Below are positions 27,500 through 37,528 of a DNA stretch of 64,000 nucleotides, in pieces (the stretch's first letter is position 1; every line of letters starts with the position of its first letter). The translations under genes and the position numbers were made by a program. This DNA is from Mucilaginibacter sp. GTDB lineage: Bacteria; Bacteroidota; Bacteroidia; Sphingobacteriales; Sphingobacteriaceae. The stretch lies in assembly GCF_025362475.1 (NCBI RefSeq), contig NZ_JANYGH010000016.1, positions 91,685 to 155,684 of the forward strand, read 5' to 3'. The notes beneath the pieces are model-generated. The model was not told where the DNA came from. It worked only from the letters and a program-made list of their open reading frames with translations, and searched no databases.

Positions 27500-28246
27500 A
27501 TGAAAGTAATTTTAGCTATTTGTGTAATACCGTTAATGTTAATTACAAGCTGCGCAGCAAGACGCGATCTCGTATATTTTAGTAACATGGCAAACGCAAC
27601 AGTTGTTAATAATTCACAAGCACAACAAGAAGTTCGGATACATAAAAATGATATTGTAAGTGTATCAGTAAACAGCCTAAGCGAAGAATCTAATAAACTT
27701 TTCTCAATGCCGAATGCTCAACTGGGCAAAGAGGTAGGATATAAAGTAAATACAGACGGCGCTATTCAATTACCACTTATAGGGGAGTTTAAAATTGAAG
27801 GGATGAACGTTGAAGAAGCACAAACCGCAATAGCCCTGGAATTAAAAAAACACGTTAAAAGTCCGGTTGTAGATGTAAGGCTTATCAATTTTAAAGTAAC
27901 GGTGATTGGGGAAGTTAATAAACCATCAACTTTTATTATAAGCGATGAAAAGGTAAACTTATTAGAGGCCCTGGGGCTTGCCGGAGACATGACCGTGTAC
28001 GGTAAAAGAGAAAATGTTTTGATTATACGTAATGAGGGGGGCAATAAATCAATGACAAGGCTAAATCTTAATAAGCTGGAGTCAATGAATTCACCCTATT
28101 TCAACCTAAAGCAAAATGATATAGTTTATGTAGAGCCAGATAGATCAAAAGCCGTAGAATATAGTCAAAATACGCGGTTATTGCCTGTTGTTATAGCCTC
28201 TATTTCTGCGCTTGCGGTTTTGGCTGCAGTACTTTTAAAAAGATAA
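27500..28246 (+). CDS. Polysaccharide export lipoprotein, Wza/BexD type
   Basis: A 248-residue outer-membrane polysaccharide exporter. A lipoprotein signal peptide ends in LITSC (lipobox Cys about 18). The Poly_export domain runs from about 45 (IHKNDIVSVSVNSLSEES) to about 125 (VVDVRLINFKVTVIGEVNKP), followed by one SLBB domain (INLLEALGLAGD-type segment, about 150-210). A C-terminal membrane helix (LLPVVIASISALAVLAAVLL) ends in LLKR, as in short Bacteroidota homologues. It would form the outer-membrane channel for the EPS. It is the first gene of the locus and precedes the Wzc-type kinase by 18 bp. Confidence 0.93.
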   Translation: MKVILAICVIPLMLITSCAARRDLVYFSNMANATVVNNSQAQQEVRIHKNDIVSVSVNSLSEESNKLFSMPNAQLGKEVGYKVNTDGAIQLPLIGEFKIEGMNVEEAQTAIALELKKHVKSPVVDVRLINFKVTVIGEVNKPSTFIISDEKVNLLEALGLAGDMTVYGKRENVLIIRNEGGNKSMTRLNLNKLESMNSPYFNLKQNDIVYVEPDRSKAVEYSQNTRLLPVVIASISALAVLAAVLLKR

Positions 28247-28264
28247 ATATATAACTGTTTCATA

Positions 28265-30598
28265 ATGTTAAAGATCGTTAACATGGACGCGAATTTTACT
28301 TTAAAACAATCCTTACCTGGTAATAGCTTTATGGATAATGCCATGCCTTATATAAAACGCTGGTATTGGCTTGTTGCAGGTTTGTTGATCAGTTTATTAG
28401 CCGTGTGGTTGTATTTAAATTATGTTACACCTCTGTACAAGATCACAAGCACCCTTCAAATTCCAGACGATAAGAAAGGCGACGGGAGCCTGCTTAAGGC
28501 TACTGCTTTTAGCGACCTTAATATGTTCCAGGAAACTAAAACCGTGGATAATGAAATGGAAGTTTTGCGCTCAAAGGATTTAATATATAGCGTATTTAAA
28601 AAGCTAAACCTGGAAGTTGCTTATTTTGATGAGAGTGGGTATAAAACGGATGAATTGTATGGAGATGAACTGCCATTTATTGTAACAGTAAATAAAATAA
28701 GTAAAAATGCATATCTGAAAAAGCTTCAGCTTCAAACATATTCACATACAACATTTTTACTTACAGAAGGTAAAATGAGCTGGATATACAGATATGGCCA
28801 GATGATTCAACATGCTGATTATGTATTTAAAGTAGATAAAGGGCCGGCTAATTTTACAGGCGAGCCGATTGTATCTATCAAGTTTAAAAATATAAGAAAA
28901 TTGGCAGCTGCCTACAGTGCAGGTCTATTGCAGGTGAACCCTGTTATCAAAGAGTCAAATACCGTGATATTAAGTATTGTTGATGCGGTGCCACAAAGAG
29001 GCATTGATATTTTAACTAATATGATTAACACGTACAATGCCGAAAACGTACAGAAAAAAAATATTATAGCTGTTAATACCATCGTGTTCATTGATAAAAG
29101 GCTTAAGACAATGGAACAAGATCTGTCTTCTACGGAAGGAGATATAGAAGCATATAAACAACAAAATGGCGCTTCTGAGATAGGCGCAGGCACACAAGTT
29201 AATTTAACAAAGTCTGCGGAGTATACTCAATTGCTTGAAGAGTCAAGCACGGAATTAGGTATTGTAAAATCTATAGAATCCTATTTAAACCAACCTGGTA
29301 ACCAATACAACGCTATACCAAGTACAATGGGGCTTAAGGATCCGGTTTTGAACACATTGGTAAGCCGTTTTAACGATCTTCAGATTGAAAGAAACAGGAT
29401 GTTGAACAGTGCAAACCTCAGCAATCCCTTAATTCAAAATTTAAGCAGTCAGATAGCAAGCCTGCGCGAAAACATAAAGGAGAACTTAAGTAACATTAAA
29501 AAAGGGTTTGTAATTGGGCATAAACTCCTTAAACAAAACTCGGCGGAGTATGACTCTAAGATACGTTCAGTGCCAACACTTGAAAGAGGTCTTTTGCAAC
29601 GGGGCAGAGAACAAAGCGTGAAAACTAACCTATACCAATACTTATTACAGAAAAGAGAAGAGACAGCCTTATCTCTGTCTGCAACAATTCCATCAGCGCA
29701 GATAATTGATAAGCCGGCATATGACCCAATTCCAGAATTTCCTAAGCAACAGCTGATGTATTTGATTGGTAGCATTGTTGGGCTGTTGGTTCCGGGTTTC
29801 TCAATTTTTATGTCGCAAAAACTAAACTCAAAAGTCAGAAATACATCCAATTTATTAAACATAAAAGGGGTAAGAGTATTAGGGGAACTGTGTCATAACG
29901 ATCAACTTCAAAGCCCGGTGGCTATACATAAAGGGAGCACAACAGTTATTTCAGAATTGTTTAGATATATCCGTAGCAACTTGGGGATATTGAACCAGGG
30001 ACTACCACAAAAAAACATCCTGGTTACCTCATGTATGAAAGGAGAGGGTAAAACTTTCTTTAGTATCAACTTAGCACTGACCCTTTCGCTAATGAATAAA
30101 AAAGTGTTAATCATGGAGTTTGATTTGCGCAAACCAGATTTGCTTAAATCAGTTGGAATTGAACAAAAAATGGGTATCACAGATTTTCTTGAAGGAGATA
30201 CCGATTCATTATTGGATTGTATACAGCCGTATGGTGAGTCAGGAAATTTGTTTGTCTTAGGATGCGGAAGAATGCCAAAAAATCCGGCTGAGCTACTATT
30301 GGATCATCGCATTGATTTACTTTTTAACTGGTGTAATACTCAATTTGATTATATCATCATTGATACATCACCCGTAGGCGCGGTTTCTGATGCCTTCGGC
30401 CTGGCTAAATATGCAGATTTGAGCATTTTCATTGTACGTTACAATTATACAAGTACAGAGCAATTAGATATCCTAAGGGATATTTATGATAACGAGAAAT
30501 TAAAAAACCTAATGGTTGTATTTAACGATGCAAAAAGAGAGAACCGCGCAGCATATACTTATGGCGGTTATGGATATGCACCTGTGTATGGCTCTTAG
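28265..30598 (+). CDS. Wzc-type polysaccharide co-polymerase / BY-kinase
   Basis: A 777-residue protein that controls chain length and export. The N-terminal Wzz domain has TM1 WYWLVAGLLISLLAVWLYLN (about 38-57), a periplasmic region with coiled coils (about 280-410), and TM2 LMYLIGSIVGLLVPGFSIFM (about 498-517). The C-terminal tyrosine kinase carries Walker A SCMKGEGKTFFSINLA (about 588-603), the Walker A' segment VLIMEFDLRKP, and Walker B DYIIIDTSPVG. The extreme C-terminus has a tyrosine cluster (YTYGGYGYAPVYGS), the autophosphorylation site of BY-kinases. No partner phosphatase gene lies in this window. An ATG at 28283 is an alternative start. Confidence 0.94.
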   Translation: MLKIVNMDANFTLKQSLPGNSFMDNAMPYIKRWYWLVAGLLISLLAVWLYLNYVTPLYKITSTLQIPDDKKGDGSLLKATAFSDLNMFQETKTVDNEMEVLRSKDLIYSVFKKLNLEVAYFDESGYKTDELYGDELPFIVTVNKISKNAYLKKLQLQTYSHTTFLLTEGKMSWIYRYGQMIQHADYVFKVDKGPANFTGEPIVSIKFKNIRKLAAAYSAGLLQVNPVIKESNTVILSIVDAVPQRGIDILTNMINTYNAENVQKKNIIAVNTIVFIDKRLKTMEQDLSSTEGDIEAYKQQNGASEIGAGTQVNLTKSAEYTQLLEESSTELGIVKSIESYLNQPGNQYNAIPSTMGLKDPVLNTLVSRFNDLQIERNRMLNSANLSNPLIQNLSSQIASLRENIKENLSNIKKGFVIGHKLLKQNSAEYDSKIRSVPTLERGLLQRGREQSVKTNLYQYLLQKREETALSLSATIPSAQIIDKPAYDPIPEFPKQQLMYLIGSIVGLLVPGFSIFMSQKLNSKVRNTSNLLNIKGVRVLGELCHNDQLQSPVAIHKGSTTVISELFRYIRSNLGILNQGLPQKNILVTSCMKGEGKTFFSINLALTLSLMNKKVLIMEFDLRKPDLLKSVGIEQKMGITDFLEGDTDSLLDCIQPYGESGNLFVLGCGRMPKNPAELLLDHRIDLLFNWCNTQFDYIIIDTSPVGAVSDAFGLAKYADLSIFIVRYNYTSTEQLDILRDIYDNEKLKNLMVVFNDAKRENRAAYTYGGYGYAPVYGS

Positions 30599-30998
30599 GT
30601 TTATAATAATTTTTAATTGTGCAAGCTTAATAGCACAGGAGTGAATGTGTTATTCGGTGTGATACTATTTGATGGTTTGTACTTCAATAAAGCGCTATGT
30701 AAGTGAGATGGCGAAGCCATAAACTGTCAAGAGAATACCTTCTGTTACAAAATAAAATAAGTTTTTTTAAGAATAAAAGCCATGTAAGTGGAGTGGCGAA
30801 GCCATATATGCTTATATAGGCACCAGATTACCAGTGTTGTTGTGTTATAAAGAACTGTTTGTAAATACATTTTCATTCATTACCTCCTTTTTAAGCTTCT
30901 TTTAAAAGAAGTAAGTAAATACTCCCCAATTACATTATGTAAGTGAGATGGCGAAGCCATAAAATGATCATATAAAATAGTCAGCTAAAACACTTTTT
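30599..30998 (+). other. 400-bp non-coding leader between the kinase and NusG-like genes
   Basis: No gene is seen here. The region holds three copies of a hairpin motif (listed separately) and a perfect 16-nt palindrome CTTCTTTTAAAAGAAG (30896-30911). No convincing T-run terminator follows the kinase gene. The position directly before a NusG-paralogue gene suggests a regulatory leader. Confidence 0.6.
30697..30963 (+). repeat. Three copies of an ATGTAAGTG...GGCGAAGCCAT hairpin motif
   Basis: Copies at 30697-30723, 30782-30806 and 30937-30963. Copies 1 and 3 are identical over 27 nt, and copy 2 differs at two or three bases. Each ends in ATGGC-GAA-GCCAT, or GTGGC-GAA-GCCAT in copy 2, which keeps pairing through G-T. 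This is a 5-bp stem with a GAA loop. Starts are 85 and 155 bp apart, so it is not a CRISPR array. No other copy was seen elsewhere in the window. Confidence 0.85.
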
Positions 30999-31562
30999 AT
31001 GGAACCTCAATTAAATTTAATCAAAAATCCCATGTTAAACTTGCATGAAAAGAAATGGCTTGTTATATATACAAGACCCAGATGGGAAAAAAAGGTTGAC
31101 AAACTTTTAAAGCAACGGGGTATTGAATCTTATTGCCCGCTAAGGGAGGTGGTAAATCAATGGGCCGATCGAAAAAAGGAGGTAAGCCTTCCTCTATTTA
31201 ACTCTTACATATTTGTTAATGTTGATTTATATGACCAGGCCGATGTTCTTTACACATTGGGTGTTATGGGTTATGTTTATTACATGGGCAAACCTGCTGT
31301 TGTTAGGAACAGCATTATTGAAGAAATAAAAATTAACCTGGCCAATTATAAAGATTTGGAAATCGTGAACCTGCAGGGTGTAGCAGTAGGCGATACCGTG
31401 AAAATAAAAAATGGGGCACTTACAAATCAGCTGGGTAAGGTAATTCAAATACAAGGCAAAAATGTACTAATGGTATTTGACACTATCAATTGTGCATTGG
31501 TAACGCGTGTGGCCCTTCAAAATTTAACAATTCAAGACTTAAACAATAATCATGAAAATTGA
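30999..31562 (+). CDS. NusG-like transcription antiterminator (UpxY/RfaH class)
   Basis: A 187-residue NusG paralogue. The NGN domain runs from [20 protein letters not shown] (about 18-37) through [20 protein letters not shown] to [14 protein letters not shown] and [13 protein letters not shown] (about 85-98). A KOW-like domain follows ([14 protein letters not shown]...[10 protein letters not shown], about 128-160). In Bacteroides such proteins (UpxY) let RNA polymerase read through capsule operons, much as RfaH does. It lies in the EPS locus after a repeat-bearing leader and overlaps tviB by 11 bp, so it probably controls the downstream genes. Confidence 0.9.
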   Translation: MEPQLNLIKNPMLNLHEKKWLVIYTRPRWEKKVDKLLKQRGIESYCPLREVVNQWADRKKEVSLPLFNSYIFVNVDLYDQADVLYTLGVMGYVYYMGKPAVVRNSIIEEIKINLANYKDLEIVNLQGVAVGDTVKIKNGALTNQLGKVIQIQGKNVLMVFDTINCALVTRVALQNLTIQDLNNNHEN

Positions 31563-32850
31563 ACATTCTAAACCTAAAATCGGAATTATAGGCCTTGGCT
31601 ATGTGGGCTTGCCATTGGCTGTTGAATTTGCAAAAAAATACAAAGTATTTGGGTTCGATATTAATATAAACCGGATCAATCAACTTCGGCAAGGCGTTGA
31701 TCATACCCTTGAAATTAGTGAAGAGCAATTGCAGGCAGTAACTACGCCGGTTTGTACAACTCCGGTGGGTTTATATTTTACCGATGAGATTGAAAAGTTA
31801 AGAGCCTGCTCTGTGTATATCGTAACAGTTCCTACCCCAGTTGATAAAAATAATCGACCGGATTTAAGCCCCTTAATAAATGCCAGCCTGTTAATTGGTA
31901 AAGTATTAAAAAAGGGAGATATAGTTGTTTATGAATCAACTGTTTATCCTGGAGTTACGGAGGATGAATGTATGCCTGTATTGGAAAAAGCCTCTAACCT
32001 CCGGTTTAACGTTGACTTTTTTGCCGGTTATTCGCCTGAAAGGATCAACCCTGGAGATAAATACCACACTGTTGCCAATATTCGTAAAATAACCTCGGGA
32101 TCAACACCTGAGACTGCAGATATTGTAGATGCGCTTTATAAATCTGTAATAACAGCCGGTACATTTAAAGCAGATTCAATAAAAGTTGCTGAGGCGGCAA
32201 AAGTTATAGAAAATGCACAGCGGGATATCAATATTGCATTCGTAAATGAGCTTGCGATGATATTTAATAGGCTCGGAATTGATACGCATAAGGTATTGGA
32301 GGCCGCTGGTACAAAATGGAACTTTTTAAATTTTAGGCCAGGACTTGTTGGGGGGCATTGCATCGGTGTTGACCCTTATTACCTGGCACAAAAGGCACAG
32401 GAGGCAGGCTATCACCCGGAAATTATTTTGGCAGGTCGTCGTATAAATGATTCCATGGGGGCATATGTTGCAGATCAGTTTATAAAGCAAATAACCTGCA
32501 GGGGTACATCTTTGATCAATGCTGAAGTATTGGTGCTTGGTTTTACCTTCAAGGAAAATTGCCCGGATGTTAGGAATACACGTGTAATAGACATTGTTCG
32601 GCGCCTGGAAGAGTATAAAGTGAAGGTGCACATCCATGATCCCTGGGCTAATGCCGAACAAGCGAAACGTGCATATGGCGTAATATGTGAAAACGGAGAA
32701 TCCAAAGAAAGGACCTATGACGGAATTTTACTTGCCGTTGCCCACGATGAATTTAAAGAGATGAACCTTAAGGATCTTTGTAAACCACATACGGTGCTTT
32801 ATGATTTGAAAGCATTTTTACCTGATAACATTGTAAACGCCCGCTTGTAA
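31552..32850 (+). CDS. tviB: UDP-N-acetylglucosamine 6-dehydrogenase, TviB/VipA/WbpA type
   Basis: A 432-residue nucleotide-sugar dehydrogenase. The NAD-binding motif [13 protein letters not shown] (about 10-22), the VPTPVDK motif (about 95), the [10 protein letters not shown] segment, and the catalytic [15 protein letters not shown] (Cys about 266) are all present. The close run of TviB-like blocks ([40 protein letters not shown]) argues for UDP-GlcNAc oxidation to UDP-GlcNAcA, as in Vi antigen and Pseudomonas WbpA, rather than UDP-glucose dehydrogenase. It would supply an N-acetyl-aminouronic acid to the EPS repeat. It overlaps the NusG-like gene. Confidence 0.92.
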   Translation: MKIEHSKPKIGIIGLGYVGLPLAVEFAKKYKVFGFDININRINQLRQGVDHTLEISEEQLQAVTTPVCTTPVGLYFTDEIEKLRACSVYIVTVPTPVDKNNRPDLSPLINASLLIGKVLKKGDIVVYESTVYPGVTEDECMPVLEKASNLRFNVDFFAGYSPERINPGDKYHTVANIRKITSGSTPETADIVDALYKSVITAGTFKADSIKVAEAAKVIENAQRDINIAFVNELAMIFNRLGIDTHKVLEAAGTKWNFLNFRPGLVGGHCIGVDPYYLAQKAQEAGYHPEIILAGRRINDSMGAYVADQFIKQITCRGTSLINAEVLVLGFTFKENCPDVRNTRVIDIVRRLEEYKVKVHIHDPWANAEQAKRAYGVICENGESKERTYDGILLAVAHDEFKEMNLKDLCKPHTVLYDLKAFLPDNIVNARL

Positions 32851-32857
32851 AAACCAT

Positions 32858-34297
32858 ATGAATTATAAAGAAAGAGCTGTTTCGGGCATATTGTGGTCTT
32901 TGTCGCAACAAATTAGCTCAAAGGTGGTGGGGTTTGGTATATCTATCTTCCTTGCGCGTATCCTGGAGCCATCACAATTTGGTTTGATTGCCATGCTGTC
33001 TATTTTTATAGCAATTGGAAACTCCTTGTTGGATAGTGGCTTAACGGCTTCGTTAATCCGCACGCCAAATGCAGATCATAGGGATTTCTCAACGGTATTT
33101 TATTTTAACCTGGCCGGTAGTACCCTGTTATATGCGTTACTTTTTTTGTTTGCTCCATTAATCTCAGATTTTTATAATCAACCAATATTAAAGGCAGTTG
33201 TGCGCGTTTATGGTCTTATTTTAATTATAAACGCATTTTTTGGAGTACAAAGCACTTTACTAATAAAGGATATGAAGTTTAAACTTCAAACTAATATCCA
33301 GGTACCTGCAGCTATTGGAGGTGGAATTTTGGGTATTGTGCTTGCAAAACTAGGATATGGTGTATGGGCCCTGGTATGGATGGGATTATGTAACTCATTT
33401 TTATCAACAGCTTTTCACTGGGTTTACTCATCCTGGCGACCTGGGTTGATATTTGATAAAGAGATTTTTAAAAAGCACATTAATTTTGGTTACAAAATGA
33501 CGGTGTCTGGGCTTATAGATACCATATATCAAAACCTTTATTTAATTATCATCGGAAAATATTTCTCAGCAGCACAGCTTGGTTTTTATTCCCGCGCTGA
33601 TAGCATTAGTCAATTGCCTATAAGCAATATATCGGCAGCCATTAATAAGGTTACGTATCCAATGTTTGCCGAGATAGCACATGATCCGGTACAGTTAAAA
33701 AATGTTTATAAGAAGTTAATGCAACAAGTTATTTTCTGGAACGCTCCGGCTTTAACTTTTCTTTGTGTAATAGCGCAACCGTTGTTTCATATTTTACTTA
33801 CTGATAAGTGGTTACCTGCGGTTCCCTATTTTCAAATCTTATGTATTTGTGGAATAATGTATCCGCTGCATTCATACAACTTAAATATTTTAAAAGTAAT
33901 GGGTAAAGCCTCATTGTTTTTAAAATTAGAAGTTATAAAAAAGGCGATAAGTGTAATAGGTATTCTAATATTTATTCCATTTGGGATATATGGTTTGTTA
34001 TATTTTCAGTTGTTCTTCAATTTCGTAGCGTACTATATCAACTCAATGTACAGTGGCCGGTTAATTTCATATCCAGTAAAGGAGCAAATTGAAGATATAT
34101 TTCCTATCCTGGCAATATCAAGCACCATAGGTGTTAGTTGTTACCTGCTTAATATCCTATTAATTAATCTTTATATCCCCGCGTTTATGCAAATTGGCAT
34201 AATAAGCATATTTTATTTTGGAGTTTATTATGGCGCTGGCCTTTTAGTAAAGCTGTCTGCAATTAAAGATTTTAACCAATTAATCCTAAAAAAATGA
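32858..34297 (+). CDS. Wzx-type lipopolysaccharide/EPS flippase (MOP superfamily)
   Basis: A 479-residue polytopic protein with about 12-14 membrane segments. The N-terminus SGILWSLSQQISSKVVGFGI and the SIFLARILEPSQFGLIAMLS block are typical of WzxC-type oligosaccharide flippases. It would turn the undecaprenyl-linked repeat unit to the periplasmic side. It lies 7 bp after tviB, and its stop overlaps the ATG of the next gene (ATGA, 34294-34297). Confidence 0.92.
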   Translation: MNYKERAVSGILWSLSQQISSKVVGFGISIFLARILEPSQFGLIAMLSIFIAIGNSLLDSGLTASLIRTPNADHRDFSTVFYFNLAGSTLLYALLFLFAPLISDFYNQPILKAVVRVYGLILIINAFFGVQSTLLIKDMKFKLQTNIQVPAAIGGGILGIVLAKLGYGVWALVWMGLCNSFLSTAFHWVYSSWRPGLIFDKEIFKKHINFGYKMTVSGLIDTIYQNLYLIIIGKYFSAAQLGFYSRADSISQLPISNISAAINKVTYPMFAEIAHDPVQLKNVYKKLMQQVIFWNAPALTFLCVIAQPLFHILLTDKWLPAVPYFQILCICGIMYPLHSYNLNILKVMGKASLFLKLEVIKKAISVIGILIFIPFGIYGLLYFQLFFNFVAYYINSMYSGRLISYPVKEQIEDIFPILAISSTIGVSCYLLNILLINLYIPAFMQIGIISIFYFGVYYGAGLLVKLSAIKDFNQLILKK

Positions 34298-35463
34298 TAC
34301 CTGTAACCAAACCTTTTCTGCCTGCAGAAACTGAATTCGATAATTATGTCAAGAGTATTTGGGAAAGACAATGGCTTACAAATAATGGCCCTTTGGTAAA
34401 TACGCTTGAACTAAAATTAAAAGAATACTTAGGAGTTAATCACTTATTATTTGTTTCAAATGGAACGGTAGCCTTACAATTGGCTATTAGGGCGCTTAAT
34501 TTAAGCGGTGAAATTATCACCACGCCCTTTTCATTTGTGGCAACAACAAGTAGTATAGTATGGCAAGGGTGTACACCTGTATTTACAGATATAGATCCTG
34601 AAACGTTTAATATTGATCCGGCTAAAATAGAAGCAGCTATTACGCCAAAAACCTCGGCTATACTGGCAACACATGTTTTTGGAAACCCCTGCGATATTAC
34701 AGCCATACAAAAAATTGCCGATAAGTATGGATTAAAGGTTATCTACGATGCTGCTCATTGTTTTGGTACTTTTTACAACAATAGGTCGGTGTTTGAATAC
34801 GGAGATATTAGTACCACCAGCTTTCATTCAACCAAATTATTTCATACGATAGAAGGGGGAGCTGTATTTACACAGGATCCGGAGCTTCTAAGGAAAATGG
34901 CGTTGATGCGCAATTTTGGCTATTCTGGGGTAGATAGTTTTTCTGAAGCAGGCATAAATGCTAAAAATTGCGAATTTCATGCTGCTATGGGGCTGTGCAA
35001 CCTGCGCCATGCTGATGAAATACTAAAAAAGAGGAAGTATTTATCAGAACAATATATGCTGCGTTTGAGTAACCTCGATGTGAAATTTCAGAAGCTGGAA
35101 AATAAACAAGATTACAACTATGCATATTTTCCTGTGCTTTTTAACACCGAGGATTTGATGAATGAAAGTAAAGCCAAGCTGGAGTTGGCACAAATATATT
35201 GCCGCCGGTATTTTTATCCATCACTATCAAGCCTACCATATGTAAACAAGGTGGAAATGCCTGTTTGTGACTCTATTGCTTCCAGGATTGTATGCCTTCC
35301 TTTATATCATACATTAACATTGCCAGATCTTGATCTTATTTGCCGGTTACTGCTTAGGGTTCAGAATTTTGACGATAAAGGTCAGCACAAAAAAAATCAT
35401 TTTGGGAGTGCAATAGCCGATAAAATTGAATTGGAGATCAACGAAAAAAATGGCACTATATGA
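34294..35463 (+). CDS. DegT/DnrJ/EryC1/StrS-family PLP aminotransferase
   Basis: A 389-residue sugar aminotransferase-fold protein. It has SNGTVALQLAIRAL (about 53-66), IITTPFSFVATTS, the PLP-ring aspartate in VIYDAAHCFG (about 151), and the Schiff-base lysine in TSFHSTKLFHTIEGGAVF (Lys about 185). Such enzymes transaminate 4-keto or 3-keto nucleotide sugars, for example the product of a 4,6-dehydratase. The substrate is not predictable; the PglF/WbpM-type dehydratase at the end of the locus could provide it. ATGA overlaps couple it to wzx and to the GT2 gene. Confidence 0.92.
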   Translation: MIPVTKPFLPAETEFDNYVKSIWERQWLTNNGPLVNTLELKLKEYLGVNHLLFVSNGTVALQLAIRALNLSGEIITTPFSFVATTSSIVWQGCTPVFTDIDPETFNIDPAKIEAAITPKTSAILATHVFGNPCDITAIQKIADKYGLKVIYDAAHCFGTFYNNRSVFEYGDISTTSFHSTKLFHTIEGGAVFTQDPELLRKMALMRNFGYSGVDSFSEAGINAKNCEFHAAMGLCNLRHADEILKKRKYLSEQYMLRLSNLDVKFQKLENKQDYNYAYFPVLFNTEDLMNESKAKLELAQIYCRRYFYPSLSSLPYVNKVEMPVCDSIASRIVCLPLYHTLTLPDLDLICRLLLRVQNFDDKGQHKKNHFGSAIADKIELEINEKNGTI

Positions 35464-36317
35464 ATGATGCTGAAATAATGGTCAGCATTTGCTGCATCAC
35501 TTATAACCATGAAAAGTTTATTTCCCAGGCCCTAAACAGTTTCATGCTACAACAAACAAACTTTAAGTTTGAAATTATAGTAGGTAATGACTGTTCTACC
35601 GATAACACCCTTGAAATTGTTAAGCTGTTTTCCGCTAAATACCCTGATAAAATAAAAATTGTTTCGTCTCCCCAAAATTTGGGTATTCATTATAATTTAA
35701 TTAATTGTACTAAATTATGTAAAGGAAAATATATAGCGCTTTGTGAGGGTGATGATTATTGGACCGATAACTATAAATTACAAAAACAAGTTTCTTTTTT
35801 AGAAAGCAACCTCGATTATATAATATGCTGCCATTATACGCGGGTTGTAAATGCCCTCAATAAAACGCTTTATGAAAATCCTAATCCAATACCTTTAATA
35901 CATACTTACTATGATCTACTGGCCGGTAAGCAGGAGGAAACAAAAACTGCTACCGTTTTATATCGAAACTTACCTGATCTATATAAATTATTTTTAAACC
36001 CGTGGTTTTTTAATTGTTATGCCGGGGATAAAATTTTTAAACTCTATGCTACCCACCTTACAGGCCAAAAAATTTATGTTATGCCTGAGATAATGAGCTG
36101 TTACCGAAATCATGAAGGTGGAATATGGAGTATGATCAATACAAAGGTAAGAACGGAAAGAATGATAAGTGATTTTAACCTGATTATTAAATATTTTACA
36201 TACCCTGCATTTCAAAGAAAAAAATTGTTGCTGCTTTATATAAGAAGATATTTATTATTTGAGTTGCGTAATATGCAAGTACGCAAAGCATATCAAACTG
36301 TTAAATATTTGCTTTAA
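35460..36317 (+). CDS. Family 2 glycosyltransferase
   Basis: A 285-residue GT2 (GT-A fold) enzyme. It shows VSICCITYNHEKFISQALNS (about 8-27), EIIVGNDCSTDNTLEIV with the nucleotide-binding Asp, and CEGDDYWTDNYKLQKQV (about 95), which holds the DxD-like metal-binding site and is frequent in O-antigen transferases. No membrane segment is seen, so it probably acts at the inner face of the cytoplasmic membrane. It overlaps the preceding aminotransferase gene by ATGA. Confidence 0.92.
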   Translation: MNDAEIMVSICCITYNHEKFISQALNSFMLQQTNFKFEIIVGNDCSTDNTLEIVKLFSAKYPDKIKIVSSPQNLGIHYNLINCTKLCKGKYIALCEGDDYWTDNYKLQKQVSFLESNLDYIICCHYTRVVNALNKTLYENPNPIPLIHTYYDLLAGKQEETKTATVLYRNLPDLYKLFLNPWFFNCYAGDKIFKLYATHLTGQKIYVMPEIMSCYRNHEGGIWSMINTKVRTERMISDFNLIIKYFTYPAFQRKKLLLLYIRRYLLFELRNMQVRKAYQTVKYLL

Positions 36318-36345
36318 GCCTATAATTAAAAGCTACAAAACAGTT

Positions 36346-37518
36346 ATGAAAAAAAACTCAGCTTTGCACGAAAAGCCCCGGCTATTCTTTGTAATACCCT
36401 CATTAATGGGCGGGGGGGCCGAAAGGGTATTAATATCCCTGGCTAACCATTTTAATCAATTAGATTTTCAATCTGTAATTATTTCTTTAAATGACGATAT
36501 ACCGGCTTATGCAATTGATCCTGGCGTAAAAGTGGTGTTTATATTAAAACGCCATAAAAATTTGTTGGGGTACAGGGTTTTATACATAGGAAAAACTTTT
36601 TATAGATTGGTAACATTGCTTCGGAAAGAGAAACCCGTTTGCGTTATATCATTTATTACTTCGGCAAATATCTGGACTGGCATTGCGTGTAACTTTACAC
36701 GTACACCCTATATCGTTTCTGAGAGAACGTCGCCAAGCCGCAGTGTAAACCAATTCAGTTATTTTCATAAGCACTTGGCAGCAAGTATTTATAAAAAGGC
36801 TGCAGCTGTTGTAGTTAGCGCCAAAGGAGTTGAAGATTGTTTACTTGAAAATAAATCATTTAAAAAACTTACCAATATACACAGAATTACAAATGCTGTT
36901 ACCGCATTTAAGTCGGGTTCAACCAACAGTGTACATAATAGAAGATTTATTTTAGCAGTGGGCCGGTTAACACGTGTTAAAGGCTTTGATATGCTGATTA
37001 CAGCTTATAGTAATGCAAATTTAGATGATGTAGACTTACTTATAATTGGAGAAGGAGAGGAAAGGGTTAACCTTGTTTGCCAGATTCATAATATGGAGTT
37101 GACTGAAAAAGTTATACTGCCAGGTTCAAAAACCAACCTGCAGGATTATTACAGCCAGGCAGAAATATTTGTTTTACCATCAAGAAACGAGGGGTACCCC
37201 AATGCATTGGTGGAGGCAATGAGTTTTGGATGCCCATGTATTGCTTTTGATTGTGATTTTGGGCCTTCAGAAATTATTACAAATGATGTAAACGGTATTT
37301 TAGTACAAAAGGAATCAATTTTCGGCTTAACAGCAGCTATCAAGGATTTAGTTAACAATTCATTATTAAAAAATAGCCTTGGTATAGAGGCAAGAAATAT
37401 TATCAACACCAATAATCCTGAAAAAATATTTAAAGATTGGGAGAATTTGGTTATGAGTAATATAGATGATCCGCCTGTGTACATACCTAAAGTTCTGATC
37501 GACATTAACTTACATTAA
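36346..37518 (+). CDS. Family 4 glycosyltransferase
   Basis: A 390-residue GT4 (GT-B fold) enzyme. RLFFVIPSLMGGGAERVLIS is the N-terminal donor/acceptor loop; LAVGRLTRVKGFDMLITAYS and LLIIGEGEER lie in the C-terminal domain, and LPSRNEGYPNALVEAMSFGC (about 280-300) is the E-x7-E motif. The ATG at 36346 is chosen because it starts the conserved domain right away and avoids the 59-bp overlap with the GT2 gene that the longer frame (36259) requires. Confidence 0.9.
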   Translation: MKKNSALHEKPRLFFVIPSLMGGGAERVLISLANHFNQLDFQSVIISLNDDIPAYAIDPGVKVVFILKRHKNLLGYRVLYIGKTFYRLVTLLRKEKPVCVISFITSANIWTGIACNFTRTPYIVSERTSPSRSVNQFSYFHKHLAASIYKKAAAVVVSAKGVEDCLLENKSFKKLTNIHRITNAVTAFKSGSTNSVHNRRFILAVGRLTRVKGFDMLITAYSNANLDDVDLLIIGEGEERVNLVCQIHNMELTEKVILPGSKTNLQDYYSQAEIFVLPSRNEGYPNALVEAMSFGCPCIAFDCDFGPSEIITNDVNGILVQKESIFGLTAAIKDLVNNSLLKNSLGIEARNIINTNNPEKIFKDWENLVMSNIDDPPVYIPKVLIDINLH

Positions 37519-37528
37519 TTTTATTAAT

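Noticed and set aside
30697..30963. Possible CRISPR array
   Set aside because: Three similar units, but spacings of 85 and 155 bp are unequal, there are no uniform spacers and no cas genes.
36259..36345. Upstream extension of the GT4 gene
   Set aside because: It overlaps the GT2 gene in another frame and adds no conserved residues.
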